Assembly: GCF_003259315.1 (NCBI RefSeq)
Contig: NZ_QLLT01000002.1
Coordinates: forward strand, 1-64,000
DNA: 64,000 bases
Origin: Kitasatospora sp. SolWspMP-SS2h
GTDB lineage: Bacteria > Actinomycetota > Actinomycetes > Streptomycetales > Streptomycetaceae
Reading direction: 5' to 3'
The position numbers were made by a program, and so were the translations under genes. The notes under the pieces are model-generated. The model made no database searches and was not told the origin of the DNA. It saw nothing but the letters and a program-made list of their open reading frames with translations. Shown one piece after another: positions 41,521 to 49,057 of the stretch; the first letter of the stretch is position 1, and every line of letters begins with the position of its first letter.

Positions 41521-42804
41521 CTAGGCCGGGCCGCCGGTCCGTTCGGCGGAGGGGGCGTCCGGGCGGGTGAGGGTGGCGGGGGTGTCGGGGACGGGGGAGA
41601 GGCCGTCGGGGAGCAGGAGGTCCACGCCGGAGGGGGGTGCGGCGACGGCGCGCCACCAGTGGGTGGCGGCGGGCGGGTCGGCGGGCTCGAAGGGGCGGCC
41701 GGGGCGGGGCATCGCCAGGGTGACGCCGGCGTCCTGGGCGGCGGCGAGGGTGCGCTCGGCGGGCTCCTCCCAGGGGTGCGGGGCGAGGTCGAAGGTGCCC
41801 CAGTGCACCGGGAGCAGCACGTCGCCGCCCAGGTCCCGGTGGGCCTGCACCGCCTCCTCGGGCGTCAGGTGCACCTCCGGCCAGTGCTCGGAGTACGCGC
41901 CGACCTGCATCATCGTCGCGTCGAACGGTCCGAAGCGGCGTCCGATCTCGGCGAACCCGGGGAAGTAGCCGCTGTCGCCGCTGTGGAAGATCCGGTGCCG
42001 CTTCCCCTCCACCACCCAGGACGACCAGAGGAACCTGCCGCTCGGGCGGGGCCCGCGCGAGCAGTAGTGGCGGGCCGGGGTGGCGGTCAGCCGCAGGCCG
42101 TCCAGTTCGGTGGACTCCCACCAGTCGAGGTCGACGATCCGGCGCGGCGACACCCCCCAGTGCTCCAGGTGCGCGCCGATGCCCAGCGGCACCGCGAACA
42201 CCGCGTCGGCGGCCGCCAGCGCCCGGACGGTCGGCATGTCGAGGTGGTCGTAGTGGTCGTGCGAGATCACCACCACGTCCACCGGGCCGAGTTCGCTCAG
42301 CGGCAGCGGCACCGGGTGCAGGCGCTTGGGGCCGACCCAGTCGAACGGGGAGCAGCGCTCGCTCCACACCGGGTCGAACAGCACCCGGACCCCGTCCAGC
42401 TCGGCCAGCACGGTGGCGTGGCCCAGCCAGGTCAGCCGCAGGCCGGAGGCGGGCGGGGTGGCCAGCTCCACCGGGAGCAGGCGGTGCACCGGGACGGCCG
42501 CCGCCGGGGCGCGGCGGTTCGGGTCGACCGCGAGCTTGGTGCGCATCAGGGCCAGCGGGGTGTACGCGTACGCGAGGCGGCGGGTGGCCACCGGGTTGCG
42601 GAACGAACCGTCCACGAAGTGCGGCGAGTTGCGGACCCGGTGCAGGCGCCAGCCGGCCGGGTCGGCGCCGAACGCGTCGGTGCGCATCCGCTGCCAGGTC
42701 TCCCGGGGCAGCGTCCGGTACGAGCGTTTCGCGTCGCGCAGCGCGAGTCCGGCCTCGGCGGCCAGTTCACCGGCACGGAACAGCCAGGAGACGGGGCGGG
42801 ACAC
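41521..42804 (-). CDS. MBL-fold metallohydrolase (NAPE-PLD/UlaG-like)
   Basis: This 427-residue enzyme has an N-terminal ~110-residue region followed by a beta-lactamase-fold domain: LRLTWLGHATVLAELDGVRVLFDPVW and ISHDHYDHLD, which holds the H-x-H-x-D-H metal motif. HSGDSGYFPGFAEIGRRFGPFD, MMQVGAYSEHWPEVHLTPEEAVQAH and LLPVHWGTF follow. This order matches N-acyl-phosphatidylethanolamine phospholipase D-like proteins and their bacterial relatives. GTG at 42804 follows GGAGG by 5 bases and trims seven residues. It probably hydrolyses a phosphodiester or similar ester. The substrate is unknown. Confidence 0.88.
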   Translation of the reverse strand: MSRPVSWLFRAGELAAEAGLALRDAKRSYRTLPRETWQRMRTDAFGADPAGWRLHRVRNSPHFVDGSFRNPVATRRLAYAYTPLALMRTKLAVDPNRRAPAAAVPVHRLLPVELATPPASGLRLTWLGHATVLAELDGVRVLFDPVWSERCSPFDWVGPKRLHPVPLPLSELGPVDVVVISHDHYDHLDMPTVRALAAADAVFAVPLGIGAHLEHWGVSPRRIVDLDWWESTELDGLRLTATPARHYCSRGPRPSGRFLWSSWVVEGKRHRIFHSGDSGYFPGFAEIGRRFGPFDATMMQVGAYSEHWPEVHLTPEEAVQAHRDLGGDVLLPVHWGTFDLAPHPWEEPAERTLAAAQDAGVTLAMPRPGRPFEPADPPAATHWWRAVAAPPSGVDLLLPDGLSPVPDTPATLTRPDAPSAERTGGPA

Positions 42805-43159
42805 GGTACCTCCACGGTCGGACACCCGAACGGCGGCGCACCGGGACGGCGGGACGCGGTGCGCCCCGCGGCATCGACGGCAGGCCGGAGGGCGACACCC
42901 GGGCAGCCGGAAGCCCCGGCGGCAGGCAGCGCATCTCGGACCTGGACATTACCGTCGAAAACCCTGCGAAGCAGGCATTCGGGCGGCGGCGCGCCGGGCG
43001 GCGCGGCCGGTGCGGGCCCGTCCGGTGCAACGAGAACGGACCGCCCCGGGGTACGGGACGGTCCGTGAAGAGGCCGTGGAGGCGGTGGGTGACGGGGGGC
43101 GGTGCCCGGTTCAGGCGACGGGCGCGGTGTCCGGTTCAGGTGGCGGCGCGGTGTCCGGT
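42805..43159. other. Gene-free 355-bp region between MBL hydrolase and MaoC genes
   Basis: I see no protein gene here. It holds the promoter of the MBL-fold gene, a hairpin (arms 43036-43043 and 43059-43066) and most of a 24-bp tandem repeat that runs into the end of the MaoC gene. Confidence 0.6.
43036..43066 (-). terminator. Hairpin downstream of the MaoC gene
   Basis: ACGGACCG and CGGTCCGT arms (8 bp, perfect) flank a GC-rich loop, about 95 bases beyond the MaoC stop codon. A terminator is the simplest reading. Confidence 0.45.
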
Positions 43160-43173
43160 TCAGGCGGCCGGGT
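43101..43173. repeat. Three near-identical 24-25-bp tandem units spanning the MaoC stop codon
   Basis: Units begin at 43101, 43126 and 43150 and share ggtgtccggttcagg. Each contains a TGA in the MaoC frame on the minus strand, so the repeat looks like amplification of the gene's own 3' end. Confidence 0.85.
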
Positions 43174-43618
43174 AGAAGCGGGTGATGGTCTCCGCGACGC
43201 AGTGCGGCTTGGCGCTCGCCTCGCTGACGATGGTGAACCGGACCACGGCCTGCACGCCGCCCGGCACCTCGTCCGCCGAGACCAGGACCGCCGTCGCCCG
43301 GACCGCCGTGCCCACCGGCAGCGGGGCCGGGAAGCGGACCTTGTCCGAGCCGTAGTTGAGGGCCATCGCGATGCCGCCCACGTCGTAGCACTCCTTGGCG
43401 AGCACCGGGAGCAGCGAGAGCGTCAGGTACCCGTGCGCGATCGTCCCGCCGAACGGCGTCTCCTTGGCGCGCTCCGGGTCGACGTGGATCCACTGGTGGT
43501 CGCCGGTCGCCTCGGCGAACAGGTTCACCCGGTCCTGGTCGACGGTGTGCCACTCGCTGGTGCCGAGTTCGGCACCGACCGCGGCGGTCAGGTCGGCGAG
43601 CGAGGCGAAGGTCGTCAC
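43160..43618 (-). CDS. MaoC family (R)-hydratase/dehydratase
   Basis: This 152-residue hot-dog-fold protein is of the MaoC/FAS1-hydratase type. The hydratase motif lies in FAEATGDHQWIHVDPERAKETPFGGTIAHGYLTLSLLP, which includes the catalytic Asp-His pair. It would hydrate or dehydrate an enoyl/hydroxyacyl-CoA. GTG at 43618 has GGAG six bases upstream and gives the usual family N-terminus (VTTFASLADL). The gene stands alone. No acyl-CoA dehydrogenase or ligase gene is adjacent. Confidence 0.92.
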   Translation of the reverse strand: MTTFASLADLTAAVGAELGTSEWHTVDQDRVNLFAEATGDHQWIHVDPERAKETPFGGTIAHGYLTLSLLPVLAKECYDVGGIAMALNYGSDKVRFPAPLPVGTAVRATAVLVSADEVPGGVQAVVRFTIVSEASAKPHCVAETITRFYPAA

Positions 43619-43760
43619 GGTGCGCTCCACAGGTGCGTCGGGGCAGGGACGGCCCTGGCAGGGGCCGCCTCGCAGAGTATGCCTACTCGCCGGTCACATG
43701 TCAGTGGGGTGCCGTCCGGGCGACCCGGAGGTTCCGGACGTGCCGAGCGGATCGGGCGGG

Positions 43761-44270
43761 TCAGGCGGGGTGGTGCTCCGGGCGGGCTCCGGGGAGGGCG
43801 GCGGTGGCGAGGTCGTCGAAGCCGTCGAGGCCGTTCCGGTCCGCGTTCCGGCCCGCGTCCCGGTCCGGGAGGACGCGGCGGCCGGAGACCAGCTCGGGGC
43901 TGATCGCCACGTACTCCGGGCCCGGGTCCGGGATCCACGGGCGCAGGCCGCCGGAGCGCAGGGCGGCGCGCTCGCCCGAGTCCCGCACCACCTCGGCGCG
44001 GCCGTGCACCAGCACGCTCCAGCCGCAGCGCCCGGCCCGGTCGAAGTCGTCCACCTGGAAGGCGGCCACCGTGCCGTCCAGCGCCCGGGCCACCTGGGTG
44101 CCGGCGCGCAGGGCCAGGATCAGCCGCCCGTCCGCCGCCACCCGGAAGGCCACCGGGAGCACCGCGGGAAGCGCGTGCTCGGTGTACACCACCCGCCCCA
44201 GCGGCACGGTGCCGAGCAGCCGCAGGCACTCGGCCTCGCTGAGGTTCTCCACCCGGTCGTCACGGTCCAT
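43761..44270 (-). CDS. Pyridoxamine 5'-phosphate oxidase-like flavin-binding protein
   Basis: This 169-residue protein of the split beta-barrel flavin-binding fold shows the N-terminal LSEAECLRLLGTVPLGRVVYTEHALPAVLPVAF. GTQVARALDGTVAAFQVDDFD, SVLVHGRAEVV and a C-terminal Arg/Asp-rich tail follow. Such small PNPOx-like proteins bind FMN or F420 and often act in stress-related redox reactions. ATG at 44270 is not preceded by a strong ribosome-binding site and the mRNA may be nearly leaderless. The gene is divergent from the Tad-type locus, with a 219-bp shared region. Confidence 0.85.
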   Translation of the reverse strand: MDRDDRVENLSEAECLRLLGTVPLGRVVYTEHALPAVLPVAFRVAADGRLILALRAGTQVARALDGTVAAFQVDDFDRAGRCGWSVLVHGRAEVVRDSGERAALRSGGLRPWIPDPGPEYVAISPELVSGRRVLPDRDAGRNADRNGLDGFDDLATAALPGARPEHHPA

Positions 44271-44489
44271 ACCCACGATGGTGCCCCGCCGGTCCGGCCC
44301 CGAACAGGGTCCATGGTCCCTGAGCTGGGGCTCATCGGACCGATTCCGCCCCGCACCGACACCCCTCGGCGATACCTTGGCCTCCGGCGGCGCCCCGGCG
44401 CGGCGTCCAGGTGTCCCGGCACCCCGAGGGCGGGGCGGCGGGACGGGCGCGGCGGGCCAGGGGCGGTACGGCAGGAGGGGGCGGTACGG

Positions 44490-45326
44490 GTGAGCGGTGG
44501 CATCGAACTGGTGGTGATCGGCGCGGACGGCGGCCCCGAACGCGGCCACGGCGGCTCGGCCCGCGCCGCCGACGGCGCCCGCGCCCTCGCCGACGCCCTC
44601 CCCGGCCGCACCTTCGACGCCGGCACCCGCGGCAGCACCGTCACCGCCCCCCCGGCCGACGCCGACGCCAACGCCCTGCTCACCGCGCTCCGGCAGGCCG
44701 CCCAGCGCCCCGCCCGCTGGCTGGTGGTCTGCCTGGTCGGCCAGCTGGTCGCCGACCCGCGCGGACGCCGGGTCGCCCTGGTCACCGCCGGCTCCACCCC
44801 CGACAACGCCTACCGGCGCGGCCTCGCCTGGGACTGGATCACCAGCGCCATGGTGCACGGCGAGCAGGAGGAGACCCTGCTGATCGCCGACGTCGTCGCC
44901 GACCGCGACACCTGGGCCGCCCTCCAGCGCGAGGACGGCGCGGGCGAGCTGCTCGCCCACTCGCGCGTCCCGCTCTGGGGCCGGATCGGCCGCTGGAGCG
45001 CGGGCCGGCGCGGCCGGGACGGCGTCCTGCCCGGCGCGGAGGGCTCGTTCAGCTGGGCGCTCGGCCGGGTCCTCGAACACGGCGTGCCCGGCGCGCCCGC
45101 CGCCGTCGGACCGCTCGACCTCCAGCCCGCCGTGGAGGGGCAGTTGGGATGGGGGGACCCGGCCCATGCCGGGGAGGCCAGACTCCTGGTCCCGCGTGAC
45201 GGGGGGAGACTCCTGATGCGCAATCGTGCCGCCGTGAGAGGGGCACTCGCCGGATTGCCGTTTTCCGATGAACTTTTGGCGGTTCTGTGGCGAGAAAGTG
45301 CCCCGACGGATCCGCCTTCCGCGTAA
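44490..45326 (+). CDS. Unknown protein, possible catalytically altered caspase-like fold
   Basis: No family is certain for this 278-residue protein. GTG at 44490 has AGGAGGGGG about 7 bases upstream. The first ~75 residues (ELVVIGADGG to LLTALRQAAQ) align by eye with residues 131-195 of the cut-off gene at 63416. The next part resembles the core strands of caspase-like domains (LVVCLVGQLVADPRGRRVALVT, then a SALAWDW-like turn and TLLIADVVADRDTW). The positions where I would expect the catalytic His-Gly and Cys hold Gly-Gln and Val. If correct, it is a non-catalytic relative. It precedes the Tad-type genes by 142 bases and may be part of that locus. The fold is an inference and needs structure prediction. 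Confidence 0.55.
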   Translation: MSGGIELVVIGADGGPERGHGGSARAADGARALADALPGRTFDAGTRGSTVTAPPADADANALLTALRQAAQRPARWLVVCLVGQLVADPRGRRVALVTAGSTPDNAYRRGLAWDWITSAMVHGEQEETLLIADVVADRDTWAALQREDGAGELLAHSRVPLWGRIGRWSAGRRGRDGVLPGAEGSFSWALGRVLEHGVPGAPAAVGPLDLQPAVEGQLGWGDPAHAGEARLLVPRDGGRLLMRNRAAVRGALAGLPFSDELLAVLWRESAPTDPPSA

Positions 45327-45468
45327 GGTCAGGACGCCCCGGGTGTTGCCGTGCCGGGGCGGGGTGGCGAAGAATCGACCTCCGAGCGACCTCAGAACGA
45401 CACCGGGGACGGCAGACGACATCCGCGGTCCGGACCCACCACAGGTCCGGCCGCACCAAGGTGGGGCT

Positions 45469-46089
45469 ATGCGGCAGCGCTCAATTCTGGTGCGCCCTGG
45501 GGCGATGGGGATCAGCGGGTGGCTCCTGCCATTCCTGCTGACGGCCTGTTCGGCCGGCGGCGCCGGGTCCGCGGACCGGCTCGGAACACCCTCCGCCACC
45601 CTCCCCCGGGCCACCTCCGACGCCACCACCGCCGACCTCGGCACCGGCAGCCCCGTCCCCCGGGAAGGCGCCCAGGCGCTGGACGGGAACGGCGCGGTGA
45701 CGGCCTATCAGGGCTGGTGGGACATCCAGGTCAAGGTGCTCGGACGATCGGATTCGGACGGAACCCCGCTCCGGCAGTACGCCACCGGGGCGGCCTTCAC
45801 CGACACCGTGATCTCGCTCACCCAGCTGCACGACAACGGACTCGTCATGGTCGGACAGCCGCGCACCTCACCCGTCCTCAAAAGCCTCGACCTACAGGCG
45901 AATCCGCCCACCGCGACGATCGGGGACTGCCTCGACGTGTCCGGCTGGCACCAGGCGGACGCCACCAGCAAGGAGATCAAGGATCCGCAACAGCGGCTGT
46001 CGCGTTATCCGGCGACCGCCGTGATGAAGAAATACGGAAACCGCTGGCTGATCGCCGACTTCACCCGTGAGGTGGACAAGACATGCTGA
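45469..46089 (+). CDS. Lipoprotein at the head of the Tad-type locus
   Basis: This 206-residue lipoprotein has a signal with lipobox LLTAC, then a Thr/Ser-rich linker. A ~130-residue domain follows (GAVTAYQGWWDIQVKVLGRS to WLIADFTREVDKTC) whose pattern of helix, strands and late WLIADF recalls NTF2/SnoaL-like exported domains. ATG at 45469 follows AAGGTGGGG. Its last codons overlap the start of the next secreted-protein gene by seven bases, so the two are coupled. No precise family or function is recognised. Confidence 0.75.
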   Translation: MRQRSILVRPGAMGISGWLLPFLLTACSAGGAGSADRLGTPSATLPRATSDATTADLGTGSPVPREGAQALDGNGAVTAYQGWWDIQVKVLGRSDSDGTPLRQYATGAAFTDTVISLTQLHDNGLVMVGQPRTSPVLKSLDLQANPPTATIGDCLDVSGWHQADATSKEIKDPQQRLSRYPATAVMKKYGNRWLIADFTREVDKTC

Positions 46090-47015
46090 ACTCCGCCTGG
46101 CGAACCGCTATTTGTACACTGATCGGAACCGGATTGGCGGCCACGGCCGTTCCGGCGGCGCGCGCCGACGACGGCGTGCCCGCCCCCTGTGCCGACCGCG
46201 TCATCTGCACCGGCACCCACCAGCCGGGCAGCACCCCGACCGGCGGCGGTGGGGGGACGTCCGGCGGGGGCGGGGGCGGTGGCAGCGACACGTGCACCTG
46301 GAACGGCAAGGACGTCCCCTGCTACGTGCCCCAGTGGGGCTGGTTCTCCGCGGGCTGCTACTACCAGCCGTCCAACCCGCAGCCGCTGGCCGGAGAGGCC
46401 GCCTGGCAGGGCCACAGCAGCAAGGACGGCGCGGTCTACGACATGGCCTGCATCGCCAACACCAACGAGATCCAGCCGCTCGGGCAGACCTTCCTCGCCC
46501 AGCCCCCCGGCGCCACGCCCCCCAAGACGCCCGCCCAGGTCGCCTACGACGCCCTGGTGTCGATCGAGGTCGCCGAGCCCGTCCTGCACGCCGCGCCCGC
46601 GGGGGACGCGGTGGTCGGCTCGCCGGTGTGGCTGTGGATCGACCCGGACCCGAAGGTCGTGGGGCCGCTGAGCAGCAAGCTGCCCGGGCAGGGGTTCGAG
46701 GTGACCACCACGATCACCCTCGCGGAGGTGGTCTGGCACGTGGACGACGGGCCGGGCGGGGTGCGGGAGTTCACCTGCAAGGACGCCGGGAACCCGTTCA
46801 GCCGGAGCGGGACGCCGACCTGCAGCCACGTCTTCACCGAGAGCTCGGCGCGGATGAAGGACAAGGCGTACAGCCTCAGCGTGACGCTGAAGTGGCATGT
46901 GACCGCGCGCAGCAGCGACCGCACCCCCATCGACATGGCCGACTACGACTGGTGGCCGACCTACACCCAGGCGGTGCTGAACGTGCCGGTCAACGAGGTC
47001 CAGGTGGTGAACTGA
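46083..47015 (+). CDS. Secreted Gly-rich-linker protein
   Basis: This 310-residue exported protein has a signal peptide (cut after AARA) and a Cys pair. A low-complexity linker of Gly/Ser runs (residues about 53-68) and a Cys-containing domain with many Trp/Tyr follow (GWFSAGCYYQPSNPQPL). A beta-rich C-terminal part (VTTTITLAEVVWHVDDG, SLSVTLKWHVTARSS) may be an immunoglobulin-like or PKD-like fold. It overlaps the lipoprotein gene, and a hairpin follows it. Linked to the pilus-type genes by position, it may be a surface partner. Function unknown. Confidence 0.75.
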   Translation: MLNSAWRTAICTLIGTGLAATAVPAARADDGVPAPCADRVICTGTHQPGSTPTGGGGGTSGGGGGGGSDTCTWNGKDVPCYVPQWGWFSAGCYYQPSNPQPLAGEAAWQGHSSKDGAVYDMACIANTNEIQPLGQTFLAQPPGATPPKTPAQVAYDALVSIEVAEPVLHAAPAGDAVVGSPVWLWIDPDPKVVGPLSSKLPGQGFEVTTTITLAEVVWHVDDGPGGVREFTCKDAGNPFSRSGTPTCSHVFTESSARMKDKAYSLSVTLKWHVTARSSDRTPIDMADYDWWPTYTQAVLNVPVNEVQVVN

Positions 47016-47058
47016 CCCGGCGGCGGGCGCGACGAGGACGACGCGGCCGCCGACCGGG
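47016..47058 (+). terminator. Hairpin between the surface-protein pair and the pilus genes
   Basis: Arms 47016-47026 and 47047-47058 pair over 11 bp with a one-base bulge. It may separate the two upstream exported-protein genes from the main pilus operon. Confidence 0.45.
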
Positions 47059-47114
47059 CCGGAGTCGACGTTCCATCACGAATGAGAGGCCGCAGAGCGG
47101 TGGAGAACCGAAGC

Positions 47115-47747
47115 ATGCCGACCCCGCCGCGCCGACTCGGCGCACGACGGCGGCGACCCGCCGTGCTGGCGATGGCGGCGGCGCTGATCGCGGCCGGCGG
47201 CCTGGGCGGGGCAGTGCTGTACAACAGCAGCGGGCAGCGGATCGCCGTGCTGGCGCTGGCCCGGGACGTGCCGATGGGGCAGGTGCTCAGCTCCGACGAC
47301 CTGGTGGTCGCGCACATCGCGGGCGACCCCGCGCTGCACCCGCTGGACGCCCAGGACCTGCCGCGCACCGTCGGCCTGCGGGCCACCACCGACCTCAAGC
47401 GCGGGGCGCTGCTGGTCAAGTCCGACCTGACCGGCGACCCGGCGACCCAGCCCGGGCAGCAGATCGTCGGCGTCTCCGCGAAGCGCTCCCAGCTGCCCGC
47501 CACCAGGCTCCAGCCCGGCCTGCAGATCCTGATCGTCAACGCGCCCGGCGGCAGCGGCGACGCCGCCACCACCCGCACCCCGGAGACGATGACCGCGGTG
47601 GTCGCCGCGGTGGGCAAGCCCGACACCGACGGCAGCACCGTGATAGACGTCGCCGTCGGCCCCGCCGACGGGCCCCGGCTGGCGCTCTGGGTGGCGGGCG
47701 GCAAGTTCCAGGTCATCCTGGCGCCCCGAACCGCCGGGGGCTCCTGA
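47115..47747 (+). CDS. SAF-domain pilus assembly protein (CpaB/RcpC-like)
   Basis: In this 210-residue protein, a basic N-terminus and one membrane helix (residues about 18-38) precede an SAF domain. That domain contains IAVLALARDVPMGQVLSSDDLVVAHI and LKRGALLVKSDL, as in CpaB/RcpC of Tad systems. These proteins help assemble or gate the pilus secretion channel at the cell surface. ATG at 47115 is chosen (GGTGGAG about 9 bases upstream); GTG at 47100 or ATG at 47082 are possible. The stop shares a base with the next ATG (TGATG). Confidence 0.82.
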   Translation: MPTPPRRLGARRRRPAVLAMAAALIAAGGLGGAVLYNSSGQRIAVLALARDVPMGQVLSSDDLVVAHIAGDPALHPLDAQDLPRTVGLRATTDLKRGALLVKSDLTGDPATQPGQQIVGVSAKRSQLPATRLQPGLQILIVNAPGGSGDAATTRTPETMTAVVAAVGKPDTDGSTVIDVAVGPADGPRLALWVAGGKFQVILAPRTAGGS

Positions 47748-49057
47748 TGACGGTGGTGGCCGTGCTCGGCGGGCCGGGCGCGCCGGGAGCCACCAGCAGC
47801 GCGCTCGCGCTGCTGCTGTCCTGGCCGCTGCGGCCGGGCCGCCGGGTGCTGCTGGTCGAGTGCGACCCGGACGGCGGCGCGGTGCTGGCCGGCGCGCTGG
47901 AGGGCCGGGTGGAGGCCGTGTACGGGCTGCGCAACCTGGCCGTCGCCGACCGGCGCGGGCTGCTCGCCGAGACGCTGTGGGAACAGCTGCTCGACGTCTC
48001 CCCGCAGGGCACCGGCGAACGCCTGCTGCTGCCCGGCCTCACCGACCCGACCCAGGCCCCCGGCCTGGCCTACACCTGGGAACCCCTGGTCGAGGCCCTG
48101 CACGCGCTCGAACCGCAGGGCTACGACGTGCTGCTCGACCTCGGGCGCTCCGGCGCGAACGGGGCGATGGCGGTGCTGCCCCGGCGCGCCGACGTGGTGG
48201 CCGCCACCGTCCGCACCACGCTGCGCGGCCTCTCCGCCGCCCGGCCCCGGATCGCCGCGCTGCGCGAGGACCTCGACACCCACGGCGCCGGCGCGGACGG
48301 CCTCGGCCTGCTGCTGGTCGCCGAGGGCCCCTACCCCGAGAACGAGGTCGCCCGGCAGTTCCAGCTGCCCGTCCTCGGGACGCTCGCCCACGCGCCGCGC
48401 ACCGCCCGGGTGCTCTCCGACGGCGGCGACACCACCGACCGGCGCTTCATCCGCTCCGAGCTGATGCGCACCGCGCGCACCGCCGCCGACCGCATCCAGG
48501 ACCTCGCCACCGGCCGCCGCCGACGCCTCAGCGGCCCGCAGCCCGCCGTCCAGCACGCGCTGCCCCCGCAGCAGCCCGGCCAGCCGCAACCACCGTTCGT
48601 GCAGCCGCAGCCCGTGCCGCCGCAGTTCGTCCAGCCGCAGCCCGTGCCGCCGGAGCAGGCCGCGTCCTCGCAGGTGCCGCCGGTGCAGGTCCAAGTTCCG
48701 CAGCCGGTACCGCCGTTCGCGGCGGGTCCGGTGGCCGGGCCGCCGTACCAGCAGGCGCAGCAATCGCAGCAGCCTTACCAGCAGCAGCCGTACCCGCAGC
48801 AACAGCAGCAGCAACAGCCCTACCCTTCGCAGCAGTTCCAGCAGCAGGCGTCGCAAGCCCCCTTCGCGGGAGGCCAGTTCACGGGGGAGTGGCCGGTCCG
48901 GACGGAGGCGCCGCAGATCTCGTACGCCGCGCCGCACATAGCGCCGCCCGCGGTGCCGCAGCCGCCCGCGCCCGCGCCGTTCCCGGGGCAGGCCATGCAA
49001 ACCGGGCAGCCGGGGCAGGCGGAACAGGACGGCGAGGAGGTGTGGCGTGCGCGCTAG
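47747..49057 (+). CDS. CpaE/TadZ-like ParA-family protein with Gln/Pro-rich tail
   Basis: In this 436-residue protein the first ~260 residues form a MinD/ParA-type domain. The deviant Walker-like loop is GGPGAPGATSSALALLL, the Asp lies in LLVECDPDGGAV, and a later LLDLGRSGANGAMAVL follows. The usual lysine of the P-loop is missing (GATSS), so ATP hydrolysis is doubtful. The rest is a low-complexity tail of PQP, VPP and poly-Gln runs (residues about 270-430). In Tad systems CpaE/TadZ places the apparatus in the cell. The tail may act as a flexible tether. Its start is coupled to the SAF gene by TGATG, and its 3' end overlaps tadA by 11 bases. Confidence 0.82.
   Translation: MTVVAVLGGPGAPGATSSALALLLSWPLRPGRRVLLVECDPDGGAVLAGALEGRVEAVYGLRNLAVADRRGLLAETLWEQLLDVSPQGTGERLLLPGLTDPTQAPGLAYTWEPLVEALHALEPQGYDVLLDLGRSGANGAMAVLPRRADVVAATVRTTLRGLSAARPRIAALREDLDTHGAGADGLGLLLVAEGPYPENEVARQFQLPVLGTLAHAPRTARVLSDGGDTTDRRFIRSELMRTARTAADRIQDLATGRRRRLSGPQPAVQHALPPQQPGQPQPPFVQPQPVPPQFVQPQPVPPEQAASSQVPPVQVQVPQPVPPFAAGPVAGPPYQQAQQSQQPYQQQPYPQQQQQQQPYPSQQFQQQASQAPFAGGQFTGEWPVRTEAPQISYAAPHIAPPAVPQPPAPAPFPGQAMQTGQPGQAEQDGEEVWRAR

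Noticed and set aside
48560..48850. CAG/CCG-rich stretch as a possible CRISPR or non-coding repeat
   Set aside because: It is an in-frame Gln/Pro low-complexity tail of the CpaE-like protein, without regular spacers.
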